A DNA stretch of 52,635 nt, taken from contig JAFTPH010000045.1 in the NCBI GenBank assembly GCA_017463365.1, positions 1 through 52,635 of the forward strand, written 5' to 3'. The position numbers and the translations under genes are program-made. Below, in pieces: positions 16,375 to 25,257 of this stretch (positions are counted from its first letter, which is position 1; every line of letters begins with the position of its first letter). The notes beneath the pieces were generated by a model. It saw only the letters and a list, made by a program, of their open reading frames with translations, did no database searches and was not told where the DNA came from. The stretch comes from Bacilli bacterium. Lineage in GTDB: Bacteria; Bacillota_I; Bacilli_A; ML615J-28; CAG-313.

Positions 16375-16695
16375 TTACTCCTTATGCTTTGGTGCTCTCT
16401 TTCTAATTGGTAATTTCAAATCTTGAAGTTTACGTCCAAATTCATCATCTTTAGCTATCAGCAATAAATCTTGATCCATACCATGTAATGCATGTAATAC
16501 TGCAGCGTAAACTCCAATAGATACAGAAGGGTTTCCATTTTCAACATTCCATAAAGTCGTTCTGCTTATAGATGCCCTTTTCGCTACTAAGTCGACAGAT
16601 AAATTTCGACGTAATCTCGCCATTTTTATTTGTTCACCCATAATATTTAATATTTCTTTAGTTTTTGGTAATACAGTAGCTGCTTTTTTACTCAT
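16375..16695 (-). CDS. HipB-like XRE-family regulator without adjacent hipA
   Basis: A 106-residue protein with an HTH_XRE domain at about 22-75: IKMARLRRNLSVDLVAKRAS, ISRTTLWNVENGNPSVSIGVYA. The short basic tail (PIRKRAPKHKE) resembles HipB-type antitoxins that normally precede hipA toxin kinase genes. Here only a 20-codon ORF follows. AGGAGGAATAT precedes the ATG. A consensus promoter carries a perfect palindrome over its -10, so autorepression is likely. It may be an orphan antitoxin that now acts as a plain regulator. Confidence 0.8.
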   Translation of the reverse strand: MSKKAATVLPKTKEILNIMGEQIKMARLRRNLSVDLVAKRASISRTTLWNVENGNPSVSIGVYAAVLHALHGMDQDLLLIAKDDEFGRKLQDLKLPIRKRAPKHKE

Positions 16696-16711
16696 ATATT
16701 CCTCCTATAAC

Positions 16712-16747
16712 GTTTATAATTATAAACTAATTATTTATTTTTGTCAA
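16712..16747 (-). promoter_or_regulatory. HipB-like gene promoter with perfect palindromic operator
   Basis: Consensus TTGACA (16747-16742), 17 bases, TATAAT (16724-16719) on the minus strand. A perfect 16-bp palindrome GTTTATAATTATAAAC (16712-16727) covers the -10, and a related half site TATATAAAC lies at 16751-16759 upstream of the -35. Confidence 0.75.
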
Positions 16748-16783
16748 TATATATAAACATTATATTTTATTCCTATTTTGTAA

Positions 16784-16815
16784 AAATCTCTTAAGCATTA
16801 TCGCTTAAGAGATTT
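16784..16815 (-). terminator. terminator of the TPR/HAD operon
   Basis: Thirteen-base perfect stem AAATCTCTTAAGC (16784-16796) / GCTTAAGAGATTT (16803-16815); on the minus strand it ends in TTTTTAC. The TPR gene stop codon lies in the stem. Confidence 0.85.
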
Positions 16816-17818
16816 CTTTTAGTTCTTCTAAATCCTTTTTTGCTTTAGGATCATTAGTTATTTCGGCTATAATTGTTAAATAATATTTCATTAGTGCTTT
16901 ATTGTTTTTTGCTTTTGCTTCATTAAAAGCTCCATTTAATGTTTGCATTACCATTTTACTTGGTCCAAACTGAATATTAGCTTTTTGGAAAACATCTGTT
17001 AAATCTTTTGGACTTGTGAATCTAACTTGTTCTTTAGACAATGCATTAATTTGGGCAATTAAAGAATCAATAAACGGTGTTTTTTCATGATGTCTACTTA
17101 CAATTGCTAGAGCAGTCGCGATTTCTTTATCTTCTAAATCAAGATAATATCTACTTAATAGAAAATAACATTTCGCAAAATGAATCTTTCTGTATGATAA
17201 CTTTAAAGCTAAACGCACATTATGTAAGAAAATATGCGTATTTCCTAAATTCAAATGACATTCGGCTCTTAATAGCAATCCTTCAACATATACCGGATTA
17301 TAGGCTAGGGCTTGATCTAACATTTTATTACTTTCTTCATAGTCTTTATCTGTAAATAAAATTACCGCTAGATGGAAGAAATATCCTGTAATAGGTTCAT
17401 TTACTTGTCTAATTGAAGGAATTGCCCCAAACTCTTGATAGCATAATAAACTTTCAAGCATATTTTGGAAATTATAAATTGGAACAACATCTTCATCTTT
17501 CTTTTTAACGGGAAACGTATCAATTAATTTTACTAAAATATTACTTGCTTCTTGTTTTTTATTTTCTTTAATTAAATCAAGGGCTTGTTTATATAGATTA
17601 ATTCGCGAATCAAATCCTTTTTTAGAAATCTCTACTAGGCGTTTTTCACCTTCTTCACCAAGCTCTGTTTTAATTAAGTTTTTTATTTCTTTAACAATTT
17701 CATCTCCACCACGTAAAGATTGGTAGTGAACTAGTTCTTTCATTAAGTAATTAAAATCATGTTCAAAGTCATGATTCAAATTATTCTTAATAAACTCAAT
17801 TACACCCTTATTCACCAT
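16805..17818 (-). CDS. tetratricopeptide-repeat protein, function unknown
   Basis: A 337-residue soluble helical protein. TPR-type helix pairs are recognisable from about 155 to 245 (FHLAVILFTDKDYEESNKML, DQALAYNPVYVEGLLLRAECHLNLGN, KCYFLLSRYYLDLEDKEIAT), with further helices on both sides. No catalytic motif is visible. The start overlaps the upstream HAD gene by 11 bases, so the two proteins are made together and may interact. No signal peptide, so cytoplasmic. Confidence 0.75.
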   Translation of the reverse strand: MVNKGVIEFIKNNLNHDFEHDFNYLMKELVHYQSLRGGDEIVKEIKNLIKTELGEEGEKRLVEISKKGFDSRINLYKQALDLIKENKKQEASNILVKLIDTFPVKKKDEDVVPIYNFQNMLESLLCYQEFGAIPSIRQVNEPITGYFFHLAVILFTDKDYEESNKMLDQALAYNPVYVEGLLLRAECHLNLGNTHIFLHNVRLALKLSYRKIHFAKCYFLLSRYYLDLEDKEIATALAIVSRHHEKTPFIDSLIAQINALSKEQVRFTSPKDLTDVFQKANIQFGPSKMVMQTLNGAFNEAKAKNNKALMKYYLTIIAEITNDPKAKKDLEELKEIS

Positions 17819-18680
17819 CTAGTTCAGCCCCAATTTCTTTATGCTGTCTAACTGATATTTCAGCTAGTTCATCAGTAACAGCCATTTTTTGAATAATTAA
17901 TTTAATAATTTTATCAAGTTCAGAATCTTTAGTATAATTAGCTTCACACATGAAGTTTACACGTTCATCTTTTAATAATACATCAACTTTTGATTTATGT
18001 TTCTTTTGATAAATCGCAATTGATTGTCCACCATATTGTTTAACAAGTTTCATACATGGAACATCAGTAATACCATCTCCTAAATAAATCATATTACGAT
18101 ATGGTACACGGCGTTCATCATCAGCAATATTTCTATTTAACTTAACATCATCTAAAACATCTAAAACCCCTTTAGAAATTCTAAATAAGAATTGCGTTTT
18201 AGTTGTAAAGTTAACTGCTTGTTGTGGCCAGTCAGCGTTACCTCTTTCATTATAATGGAATTCACAAGCATAGATTTTTTTGAATTCATCAGCAATTGGT
18301 GTTCCTTCAATAATTTCTTTTAAACCTGATGATAAGATATAGTGTTCAATTTCTACTCCTGCTTCTTTTCCGTATTGATTAACACGTTTAAACCATCCTT
18401 TTACACCTGGAAATAAAACAACATCTTTACCTAGGTTTTGGAATGAATCTTTGGTGATTGGAATATCATTCTTTTTGGCTTGTTTAATCATTAAATACAT
18501 ATATGCTAAAATCTTATCCATATCACTTTTAACAGCAATTCTATTTGCTTCACTCCAGAATTCACTAGCATTCATTCCAATACTTGGAATAAAGCTATAC
18601 TCCTGCATATCTTTTGCACATAAAGTTTTATCAAAATCATACATTAATGCTATAATTGGTTTCTTTGCATTTTCACTCAT
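17808..18680 (-). CDS. HAD-superfamily phosphatase
   Basis: A 290-residue HAD hydrolase. Motif I is MYDFDKTLC (nucleophile Asp then Asp), motif II is ILSSGL near 115, motif III is a lysine in the middle region, and motif IV is IYLGDGITDVPCM. The helical cap lies between motifs I and II. The second ATG (18680) is used because AGGAGA is 7 bases away, versus 1-2 bases for the first. Co-transcribed with the TPR gene. Substrate unknown; the related HAD/TPR pairing is seen here only as a neighbourhood fact. Confidence 0.82.
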   Translation of the reverse strand: MSENAKKPIIALMYDFDKTLCAKDMQEYSFIPSIGMNASEFWSEANRIAVKSDMDKILAYMYLMIKQAKKNDIPITKDSFQNLGKDVVLFPGVKGWFKRVNQYGKEAGVEIEHYILSSGLKEIIEGTPIADEFKKIYACEFHYNERGNADWPQQAVNFTTKTQFLFRISKGVLDVLDDVKLNRNIADDERRVPYRNMIYLGDGITDVPCMKLVKQYGGQSIAIYQKKHKSKVDVLLKDERVNFMCEANYTKDSELDKIIKLIIQKMAVTDELAEISVRQHKEIGAELDGE

Positions 18681-18783
18681 AGTCATCTCTCCTTTTATCC
18701 CCTTTTTTAAGTATTATAACTTATTTTCTAGATTTTGGCAATAGTTTTATGTTTATTTTCATTATTTTTTCATTTTTAAAAAG

Positions 18784-18816
18784 AAAAGAGATATTCTAAT
18801 ATAGAATATCTCTTTT
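18784..18816 (-). terminator. terminator of the hydrogenase operon
   Basis: Fifteen-base perfect stem AAAAGAGATATTCTA (18784-18798) / TAGAATATCTCTTTT (18802-18816), loop ATA; the transcript then continues with a T-rich run. Confidence 0.85.
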
Positions 18817-18828
18817 AGCTTTATAAGC

Positions 18829-20598
18829 TTATTTTTCTGGGAATCTTTCTCTAGCTTTATAAGTTGTATGTAATAACTCATGAGCTTTATGAGAATTAGG
18901 TTCTCCTAAGAATTCTTTATATAATGCTTGGATTTGAGTATTATTGTGAGATTGACGTAAAGCTTGACGTTCATCTTCTGAATATAAAGCTTGTGCACGT
19001 TTTTCACGATAAGTTTCTAAAATATTAGCATCTTCATTAGGTAAGAACATTGGTTTAACAAATGGTTGTCCACCACCGTTTACACATCCACCAGGGCATC
19101 CCATGATTTCAATGAATGTATAAGGGCTATTTCCTTCTCTAATTTGATCCATTAATACTTTAGCATTTCTCATACCTGATGCAACAGCAACTTTAATTTC
19201 TTTACCAGCAATATTTAAAGTAGCTTCTTTTAATCCTAACATACCACGAACTGCTTCGAATTTGATAGCTTCGTGTTCTTTACCAGTTAATGCATAGTAT
19301 GCAGTTCTTAATGCTGCTTCCATAACACCACCAGTAGTACCGAAGATAACACCAGCACCAGTGTATTCACCCATGATGTCTTGGTCAAATTCTTCATCTG
19401 GTAACATATTGAAGTTAATTCCACTACGTTTAATTAATTTAGCAAGTTCTCTAGTTGTTAATACGATATCAACATCTTTGATTCCGTCTTCTTGCATTTC
19501 AGGACGTTCTTTTTCATATTTCTTAGCTGTACAAGGCATAATAGATACAACACAAATATCTTTTGGATCAATACCTTTTTGTTCAGCAAAGTATGATTTG
19601 ATGATAGCACCTTGCATTTGGTGAGGTGATTTACAGCTTGATAAGTGATCTAATTGATCTCCATAATAGTATTCTGCATAGTTAACCCAACCTGGTGAAC
19701 AAGATGTAATCATTGGTAATACACCACCATCTTTAATTCTAGCAAGTAATTCGTTTGCTTCTTCCATGATTGTTAAGTCAGCAGCAAAGTTTGTATCATA
19801 AACTTTATCGAAACCTAAACGTTTTAATGCAGCAACCATTTTACCAGTAACAGGTGTACCAATCTTCATTCCGAATTCTTCACCTAAAGCAGCACGTACT
19901 GCAGGAGCAGTTTGAACTACCATATATTTACCAGCTTTTTTAGCAGCATCAATTTCAGTAATTTCGCTCTTTTCCATTAAAGCACCAGTTGGACATACGT
20001 TTACACATTGTCCACATAAGATACATGGGCTATCTGCGAAACTTCTGTTTTCTGCTGGAGCAACAATTGTGTTAAATCCACGGTTTTCAAATCCTAAAAT
20101 TCCTGTTCCATGAATTGCGTTACAACGTGCAACACAACGTCCACATAATACACATTTAGAAGTATCACGAACAATTGATGGAGTTAGTTGGTCAACAGTA
20201 ACTGGAGTTTTTTCTCCTAAGAATTTACCATCTCTAGCTCCTGTGATTTTAGCAACATGTAATAATTCACAGTTACCATTTTTTTCACATTGTTGACAGT
20301 TCATATTATGGTTAGATAATAATACTTCAACACTGAATCTTCTAGCTTCAACTGCTTTTGGAGTTGAAATTTTAATTTCCATTCCTTCAGCAACTGGGTA
20401 TACACAAGATGCAACAAGTCCTCTTGCACCTGTAGCTTCAACTAAGCAAACACGGCAAGATGCTAAACTGCATTCTCCATTATTGAAAGCACAAAGAGTA
20501 GGAATTTCATATCCGCATTCTTTTGCGGCTTGTAATATTGTTAAGCCTTCTTCTACTTGGTAGGCTTGACCTTCGATTTTAATATTAACTTTTGCCAT
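18829..20598 (-). CDS. hydA: [FeFe] hydrogenase catalytic subunit HydA
   Basis: The H2-evolving or -oxidising subunit, 589 residues. Order: N-terminal [2Fe-2S] domain (Cys36, 48, 51, 65), His-ligated [4Fe-4S] site (His97, Cys101, 104, 110), and two [4Fe-4S] clusters of ferredoxin type (Cys149/152/155/159 and 192/195/198/202). The H-cluster domain follows with TSCSPGWVNYAE at 298, SIMPCTAKKYE and EIMGCPGGCVNGGGQP. All H-cluster Cys are present. Third gene of hydC-hydB-hydA, the bifurcating or NAD-dependent type that couples NADH (and often ferredoxin) to H2. Maturases HydEFG are not in this window. Confidence 0.95.
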   Translation of the reverse strand: MAKVNIKIEGQAYQVEEGLTILQAAKECGYEIPTLCAFNNGECSLASCRVCLVEATGARGLVASCVYPVAEGMEIKISTPKAVEARRFSVEVLLSNHNMNCQQCEKNGNCELLHVAKITGARDGKFLGEKTPVTVDQLTPSIVRDTSKCVLCGRCVARCNAIHGTGILGFENRGFNTIVAPAENRSFADSPCILCGQCVNVCPTGALMEKSEITEIDAAKKAGKYMVVQTAPAVRAALGEEFGMKIGTPVTGKMVAALKRLGFDKVYDTNFAADLTIMEEANELLARIKDGGVLPMITSCSPGWVNYAEYYYGDQLDHLSSCKSPHQMQGAIIKSYFAEQKGIDPKDICVVSIMPCTAKKYEKERPEMQEDGIKDVDIVLTTRELAKLIKRSGINFNMLPDEEFDQDIMGEYTGAGVIFGTTGGVMEAALRTAYYALTGKEHEAIKFEAVRGMLGLKEATLNIAGKEIKVAVASGMRNAKVLMDQIREGNSPYTFIEIMGCPGGCVNGGGQPFVKPMFLPNEDANILETYREKRAQALYSEDERQALRQSHNNTQIQALYKEFLGEPNSHKAHELLHTTYKARERFPEK

Positions 20599-20612
20599 TT
20601 TATGCCTCCCTA

Positions 20613-22478
20613 TTATCTTTTGATGATTGCGCCAAACTTACAAGAAGATACGCACATTCCACATTTAATACATTTACTTTGATCGATAACATATGGTTCT
20701 TTTCCAACTACACCGCTAATTGCATTAACTGGACATTGACGAGCACATAATGAACATTTTTTACATTTATCTGGTTCAATGTAGTATTCCATTAAGTTCT
20801 TACAAATCTTAGCTGGACATTTTTTGTCAACGATATGAGCAATATATTCATCTCTGAATTGTTTCATTGTAGAAACGATAGGGTTAGCAGCAGTTTGTCC
20901 TAAACCACATAATGAGTTACTCTTAACGTGTTCTGCTAATTCTTCAAGTTCTGCTAAATCTTCCATAGTTCCTTTACCATCAGTAATCTTTTCTAAGATT
21001 TCTAACATACGTTTAGTACCGATACGGCAAGGAGAACATTTACCACATGATTCATCATAAATGAATTCCATATAGAATTTAGCTACGTCAACCATACAGT
21101 TGTCTTCATCCATTACGATAGCTCCACCAGAACCCATCATTGATCCTAATGCAACTAAGTTATCGAAATCGATTTCTGTATCTAAGTCTTTTTCAGTTAA
21201 ACATCCACCTGATGGACCACCAGTTTGGATAGCTTTGAATTTTTTACCATCAGGGATTCCTCCACCGATTTCGTAAATTAATTCACGTAAAGTTGTTCCC
21301 ATAGGAATCTCAACTAATCCAACGTTATTAACTTTACCACCAAGTGCGAATACTTTAGTTCCTTTAGATTTTTCAGTACCGTATTTAGCAAAGTTTTCAG
21401 CACCATTACGTAAGATGTAAGGTACACATGCATAAGTTTCAACGTTGTTGATAATAGAAGGTTTATTCCATAACCCTTTAACAGCTGGGAATGGAGGTCT
21501 TGGACGTGGCATACCACGTTTACCTTCAATTGAGTTTAATAGAGCAGTTTCTTCACCACAAACGAATGCTCCAGCACCTAAACGGATATGAACATCAAAT
21601 GAGAAGTCTGTTCCTAAAATATTTTTACCTAACAATCCTAATTCTCTAGCTTGTTTGATAGCTGCTCTTAATCTGTTTACAGCGATAGGATATTCAGCAC
21701 GTACATAGAAGTAACCATTTTGAGCACCAATTGCGTAACCAGCAATCATCATACCTTCAATAACAGCAAGAGGGTTACCTTCTAAGATTGAACGGTCCAT
21801 GAATGCTCCTGGGTCACCTTCGTCCCCGTTACATACTACATATTTTTCTTCACTTTGTTGATTTAAAGCAAATTGCCATTTACGTCCAGTAGGGAATCCT
21901 CCTCCACCACGTCCACGTAATCCTGCTTTTAATACTTCATCAATAACTTCTTGTTGAGTCATATGTAAAGCTCTCATGATACCTTGGTAAGCACCATCAC
22001 CTAAAGCTTCATCAATTTTTTCTGGATCGATTGTTCCACAACCATGTAGAGCAATACGTAATTGTTTTTTATAGAATTCGATATCTTCTTGTTTTTGTAC
22101 TTTTTCACCAGTTCTTGGATCAACGTATAATAATTTTTCAACTACTTCGTTGTTCATGATATCTTTTTCCATGATTTCAGTAACATCTTTTACTGAAACT
22201 GTACGATATAATGTATCTTCTGGGAAAATTTTAACGAAAGGACCTTGTGAACAGAAACCAAAGCATCCTACTTTATTAACAGATACTTTATCTTCTAATC
22301 CTCTTTCTTTAATTTGTTTTTCAAATTCTTCAATGATTGCTGCTGAATCACTTGATAAGCATCCAGTACCACCACAAACGATGATTGAACGTTTTCCATT
22401 AGCACCTTTAAATTTAGCATCTAAATCTGCAGTACAACTAGCAATTTTAGCTTGTAATTCTTTTTCACATTTAATCAT
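20613..22478 (-). CDS. hydB: hydrogenase diaphorase subunit HydB (NuoF-like)
   Basis: A 621-residue NADH-oxidising flavoprotein. Residues ~30-110 are a thioredoxin-like [2Fe-2S] domain (VCGGTGCLSSDS...GCFGFCSQGPFV). The NuoF core follows: GLRGRGGGGFPTGRKW, CNGDEGDPGAFMDRS for FMN/NADH, and ESCGKCSPCRIGTKRM for the [4Fe-4S] cluster. The C-terminus adds two [4Fe-4S] motifs (CKKCSLCARQCP and CIKCGMCVSSCKFG). This architecture matches HydB of electron-bifurcating hydrogenases, though bifurcation itself is not shown by sequence. Its ATG overlaps the hydC stop as TAATG; hydA follows after 14 bases. Confidence 0.95.
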   Translation of the reverse strand: MIKCEKELQAKIASCTADLDAKFKGANGKRSIIVCGGTGCLSSDSAAIIEEFEKQIKERGLEDKVSVNKVGCFGFCSQGPFVKIFPEDTLYRTVSVKDVTEIMEKDIMNNEVVEKLLYVDPRTGEKVQKQEDIEFYKKQLRIALHGCGTIDPEKIDEALGDGAYQGIMRALHMTQQEVIDEVLKAGLRGRGGGGFPTGRKWQFALNQQSEEKYVVCNGDEGDPGAFMDRSILEGNPLAVIEGMMIAGYAIGAQNGYFYVRAEYPIAVNRLRAAIKQARELGLLGKNILGTDFSFDVHIRLGAGAFVCGEETALLNSIEGKRGMPRPRPPFPAVKGLWNKPSIINNVETYACVPYILRNGAENFAKYGTEKSKGTKVFALGGKVNNVGLVEIPMGTTLRELIYEIGGGIPDGKKFKAIQTGGPSGGCLTEKDLDTEIDFDNLVALGSMMGSGGAIVMDEDNCMVDVAKFYMEFIYDESCGKCSPCRIGTKRMLEILEKITDGKGTMEDLAELEELAEHVKSNSLCGLGQTAANPIVSTMKQFRDEYIAHIVDKKCPAKICKNLMEYYIEPDKCKKCSLCARQCPVNAISGVVGKEPYVIDQSKCIKCGMCVSSCKFGAIIKR

Positions 22479-22966
22479 TAGTTTGCACCTCCTAATTTGC
22501 GGTATTCTTCAACAATACCAGGAACTTGGCTTACAGCAACTTTTGGATATACTTTACCATTGATAGTAATAGCTGGGGCGATACCACAAGCTCCTATGCA
22601 ACGTAACGCATCAAGAGTAAATAAACCATCTTCAGAAGTTTCTCCTGGTTTGATGTTTAAAATTTCAGAGAACTTGTCAATAACTTGTTGTGAACCTTTA
22701 ACATAACAAGCAGTTCCTAAACATACACCAATAACATATTTTCCTTTTGGTTTTAATGAGAAGAATGAATAGAATGTTACTACTCCATAAATTTCCGCTA
22801 CAGGGATTCCAGTTTTTTCAGAAATAAGTTCTTGTACATCTAGAGGAATGTACCCGTACTCATTTTGAATGTCACTTAAAATCATCATTAACGGCGTTCT
22901 CTCATCTTTGTATCTTGCGATAATTTCTTCAATTTGCTTTACAGCAGACGCACTTAAATGAGCCAT
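22478..22966 (-). CDS. hydC: hydrogenase subunit HydC (NuoE-like)
   Basis: A 162-residue thioredoxin-like [2Fe-2S] protein. The cluster ligands are in GVCLGTACYVKG and RCIGACGIAP, spaced as in NuoE. The N-terminal helices (LMMILSDIQNEYGYIPLDVQELISEKTGIPVAEIYGVVTFYSFF) are typical. It is the first gene of the hydrogenase operon and is translationally coupled to hydB by a TAATG overlap. GGAGGT sits 6 bases upstream of its ATG. Confidence 0.93.
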   Translation of the reverse strand: MAHLSASAVKQIEEIIARYKDERTPLMMILSDIQNEYGYIPLDVQELISEKTGIPVAEIYGVVTFYSFFSLKPKGKYVIGVCLGTACYVKGSQQVIDKFSEILNIKPGETSEDGLFTLDALRCIGACGIAPAITINGKVYPKVAVSQVPGIVEEYRKLGGAN

Positions 22967-23030
22967 AAATTAACCTCCACTTTCTATTACGATTATATTA
23001 CACTTTTTTTATATAATTCGCTCGTTACTT

Positions 23031-23059
23031 ATTATAACAAATTTTTGTTTTTTTTGCAA
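23031..23059 (-). promoter_or_regulatory. hydCBA promoter
   Basis: TTGCAA (23059-23054), 17 bases, TATAAT (23036-23031) on the minus strand, about 65 bases before hydC. An imperfect inverted repeat TTGTTA/TAACGA spans the -10 and could be a redox operator such as Rex, but the match is weak. Confidence 0.6.
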
Positions 23060-23169
23060 GCCATATATGATTACTTTTGAAATTTGTCAAAAAATGGATT
23101 ACCAACTTTTTTACAAAAGAGGAAATATTTGTTTAGTATTTAATGGTGTTTTTGCATGTAAAATAAATA

Positions 23170-23194
23170 AGTTTTCCGCATATTGCGGAAAACT
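23170..23194 (-). terminator. terminator of the OFA-type MFS gene
   Basis: Perfect 11-bp GC-containing stem AGTTTTCCGCA (23170-23180) / TGCGGAAAACT (23184-23194), followed on the minus strand by TTATTTATTTT. Confidence 0.85.
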
Positions 23195-23198
23195 ATTT

Positions 23199-24401
23199 TT
23201 ACGGTCTTTTAATACTTAAATTTAATATTAAAGCAAGACCAGTTAATGATAATAATAGAATGAAAGGCGCTAAATATCCACCAGTATTTGTTAAAATTGT
23301 ACTACATCCTGTAGCGATAAATGCAGCAATCATTAAGTTAAAATTCATTACACTGAAGTTTCTTGAGAAATTCTTTTGTCCATAGAAGGCTGAAGTAATG
23401 GCTGAGGCAACAGTAGGACAAGATCCATATGACATACCTACTAAAACGAGTCCAATTATACATAAAACTAAAGAATTTATGCTTACTGCTAACAGCACAC
23501 ATCCAGCAGCAGCCATAGTTAAAATATTTGAAAAAATCATAGTAAAACGACGACCAAGTTTATCAAATAAGATACCAACAATAATTCTTCCAAGTCCATT
23601 ACAAACAGATAAAACTCCAACCAAAGTAGTAGCTAAACTCGCTTCAGCCCCTACTGATTGAGCTAAATCTTTCGCGAAACTAATTACTGAACTTCCAACA
23701 GCTGTTAAACAAATTAAACACAAGAATACACGCCAAAATGAAAATCTTCCAAGCATTTCTTTAGTTGTGTAATCTTTGATTTCGAAGTCTTCTTTATGAA
23801 CTTTTTTATTTTGAACGGGTTTTATAACTTCATCTTTTGATGGAACTTTAAGAATTATTCCCGCAACAATTAAAATAAGACCCATAACTATTCCCAAAAA
23901 CATATATGTTTTACGCCATCCAAAAGCATCACTTTCGAATAATAAACTAGCTAAGTTACCTATTAAAAGGGTACTTGCTCCAAACCCCATCATTAAACAT
24001 CCTGAACAAAATCCCTTTTTATCAGGGAAATGAGCACATACTGTTGAGATAATTACATTGTAAACTATACCTATTCCAAGACCACTCATTACTGCGTAAT
24101 ATATATATAATAGAAAAATGCTTTCACCATTTAAGGTACCAGTTAAAACAAATCCTAAACCTGTTAGCACTGCTGCTATTATTGTTGTTAATTTTGAACC
24201 AATCTTTTTATTTATTAAACTTCCTAGTAATCCCCCTAAACAGAAACAACACATTGTAAGGGTATAGTTAAGTGATAACTCTGGTGCAGTCCAATTAAAT
24301 TCTGAAAACGATACTTTTAAGATTGACCAAGCATATATTACTCCTGCGAATAACATTGAAATCATTCCAATAACTAAGTACAGATAACGTTTATTTTTCA
24401 T
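23199..24401 (-). CDS. MFS transporter, oxalate/formate antiporter (OFA) family
   Basis: A 400-residue secondary carrier with 12 predicted membrane segments and a charged central loop near 190-215. The N-terminal motif GMISMLFAGVIYAWSILKVS is typical of the OFA group, as is GLGIGIVYNVIISTVCAHFPDKKGFCSG. Likely moves a small carboxylate such as formate, oxalate, lactate or pyruvate. It is a single gene upstream of the hydrogenase operon on the same strand, but with its own terminator. Substrate is inferred from family only. Confidence 0.85.
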   Translation of the reverse strand: MKNKRYLYLVIGMISMLFAGVIYAWSILKVSFSEFNWTAPELSLNYTLTMCCFCLGGLLGSLINKKIGSKLTTIIAAVLTGLGFVLTGTLNGESIFLLYIYYAVMSGLGIGIVYNVIISTVCAHFPDKKGFCSGCLMMGFGASTLLIGNLASLLFESDAFGWRKTYMFLGIVMGLILIVAGIILKVPSKDEVIKPVQNKKVHKEDFEIKDYTTKEMLGRFSFWRVFLCLICLTAVGSSVISFAKDLAQSVGAEASLATTLVGVLSVCNGLGRIIVGILFDKLGRRFTMIFSNILTMAAAGCVLLAVSINSLVLCIIGLVLVGMSYGSCPTVASAITSAFYGQKNFSRNFSVMNFNLMIAAFIATGCSTILTNTGGYLAPFILLLSLTGLALILNLSIKRP

Positions 24402-24450
24402 AATTACCTCCTTTTTGCCTATATATTAACATATAATATATAAAAATACT

Positions 24451-25146
24451 TTATTTATGCATTTTTCTAATTATTTCTTTATACTTTTCATCTACTCGAT
24501 ATGAATCAGTAATCTTTGATAAAGTCTTATTATATACAAATTTAGTTAACTTTGGTTCATTACATAAATAGTTAAACATTTCTTCTGGATATTTGATAAA
24601 ACAAGTAGAAAGTAACCAAGCTATTCCCATTTCCACATAATAAGCATTGCTATTAATATTTTCAACTAAACTAATTATTTTTGGTAAATTCTCTAAAGAT
24701 ATATAATGGTCTAATATACAAATTAAACCGAATCTAATTTCAAATTCTTGATCACTTTTAATATATGGCATTATGAAATCCCACATTAATGTTGGTTCTT
24801 TTTTACAACGTTTTAATTCGGCGCAAAAGATATCACATATTGCCCAACTATTAATCTTAGGAATATATCTTTTTAAATATTCAAGATACTCATTAACTGG
24901 TAATTTACTATTATTTAGAATCATACCATATAATTGACACTCTTCTAAATATTCAAAATCTAAACATTTAAAATATTCTTCTAAGTCATATCTTTTATAT
25001 TCTTTAGCTAACTTTCTAATAAGGGGTACTCTAACTCCTAATATTTGATATTTTGTATCAGGGGATAGTTTTTTAGAAAATTCTTGATATGAGTTATCTT
25101 TTATTTTATTTAGATCGCTTATCGCTATTTCCTTTGTTAGTTTCAT
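24451..25146 (-). CDS. AlkD-like DNA alkylation repair protein
   Basis: A 231-residue all-helical HEAT-like repeat protein. Family features: SPDTKYQILGVRVPLIRKLAKE near 27-48, PKINSWAICDIFC (tryptophan position of the AlkD active cleft), FEIRFGLICILDHYI and IAWLLSTCFIKYPE. AlkD enzymes excise bulky or cationic alkylated bases; some relatives, including ones in anaerobes, are uncharacterised and may have lost glycosylase function. Monocistronic, divergent from queT. Confidence 0.8.
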   Translation of the reverse strand: MKLTKEIAISDLNKIKDNSYQEFSKKLSPDTKYQILGVRVPLIRKLAKEYKRYDLEEYFKCLDFEYLEECQLYGMILNNSKLPVNEYLEYLKRYIPKINSWAICDIFCAELKRCKKEPTLMWDFIMPYIKSDQEFEIRFGLICILDHYISLENLPKIISLVENINSNAYYVEMGIAWLLSTCFIKYPEEMFNYLCNEPKLTKFVYNKTLSKITDSYRVDEKYKEIIRKMHK

Positions 25147-25166
25147 TTTATATCACTTCCTTTTAT

Positions 25167-25195
25167 TTGACAAATATCCCAAAAATCATTATAAT
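25167..25195 (+). promoter_or_regulatory. promoter of the preQ1 riboswitch / queT transcript
   Basis: Consensus TTGACA (25167-25172), exactly 17 bases, TATAAT (25190-25195). The expected start (~25202) falls at the beginning of the aptamer. Confidence 0.85.
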
Positions 25196-25202
25196 ATTAC
25201 TG

Positions 25203-25250
25203 AAAGAGGTTCCCTTGCTAAACCCTCTTTTAAAATAATAAAACAAGGAG
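25203..25250 (+). promoter_or_regulatory. preQ1-I riboswitch controlling queT
   Basis: The P1 stem is AAAGAGG (25203-25209) with CCTCTTT (25224-25230). The aptamer has GAGGTTC at the 5' side and ACCCTCT followed by an A-rich tail, matching the class I consensus. The loop CCTTG (25213-25217) can pair with CAAGG (25244-25248) to form the P2 pseudoknot, and CAAGG contains most of the AAGGAG Shine-Dalgarno. PreQ1 binding should hide the ribosome site. The downstream gene is the queuosine-precursor transporter, which supports the call. Confidence 0.9.
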
Positions 25251-25257
25251 TTTTTTT

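Noticed and set aside
23031-23059. Rex-type redox operator at the hydrogenase promoter
   Set aside because: TTGTTA and TAACGA form only an imperfect repeat with the wrong spacing for the TTGTTAA-N4-TTAACAA form; not listed as a feature.
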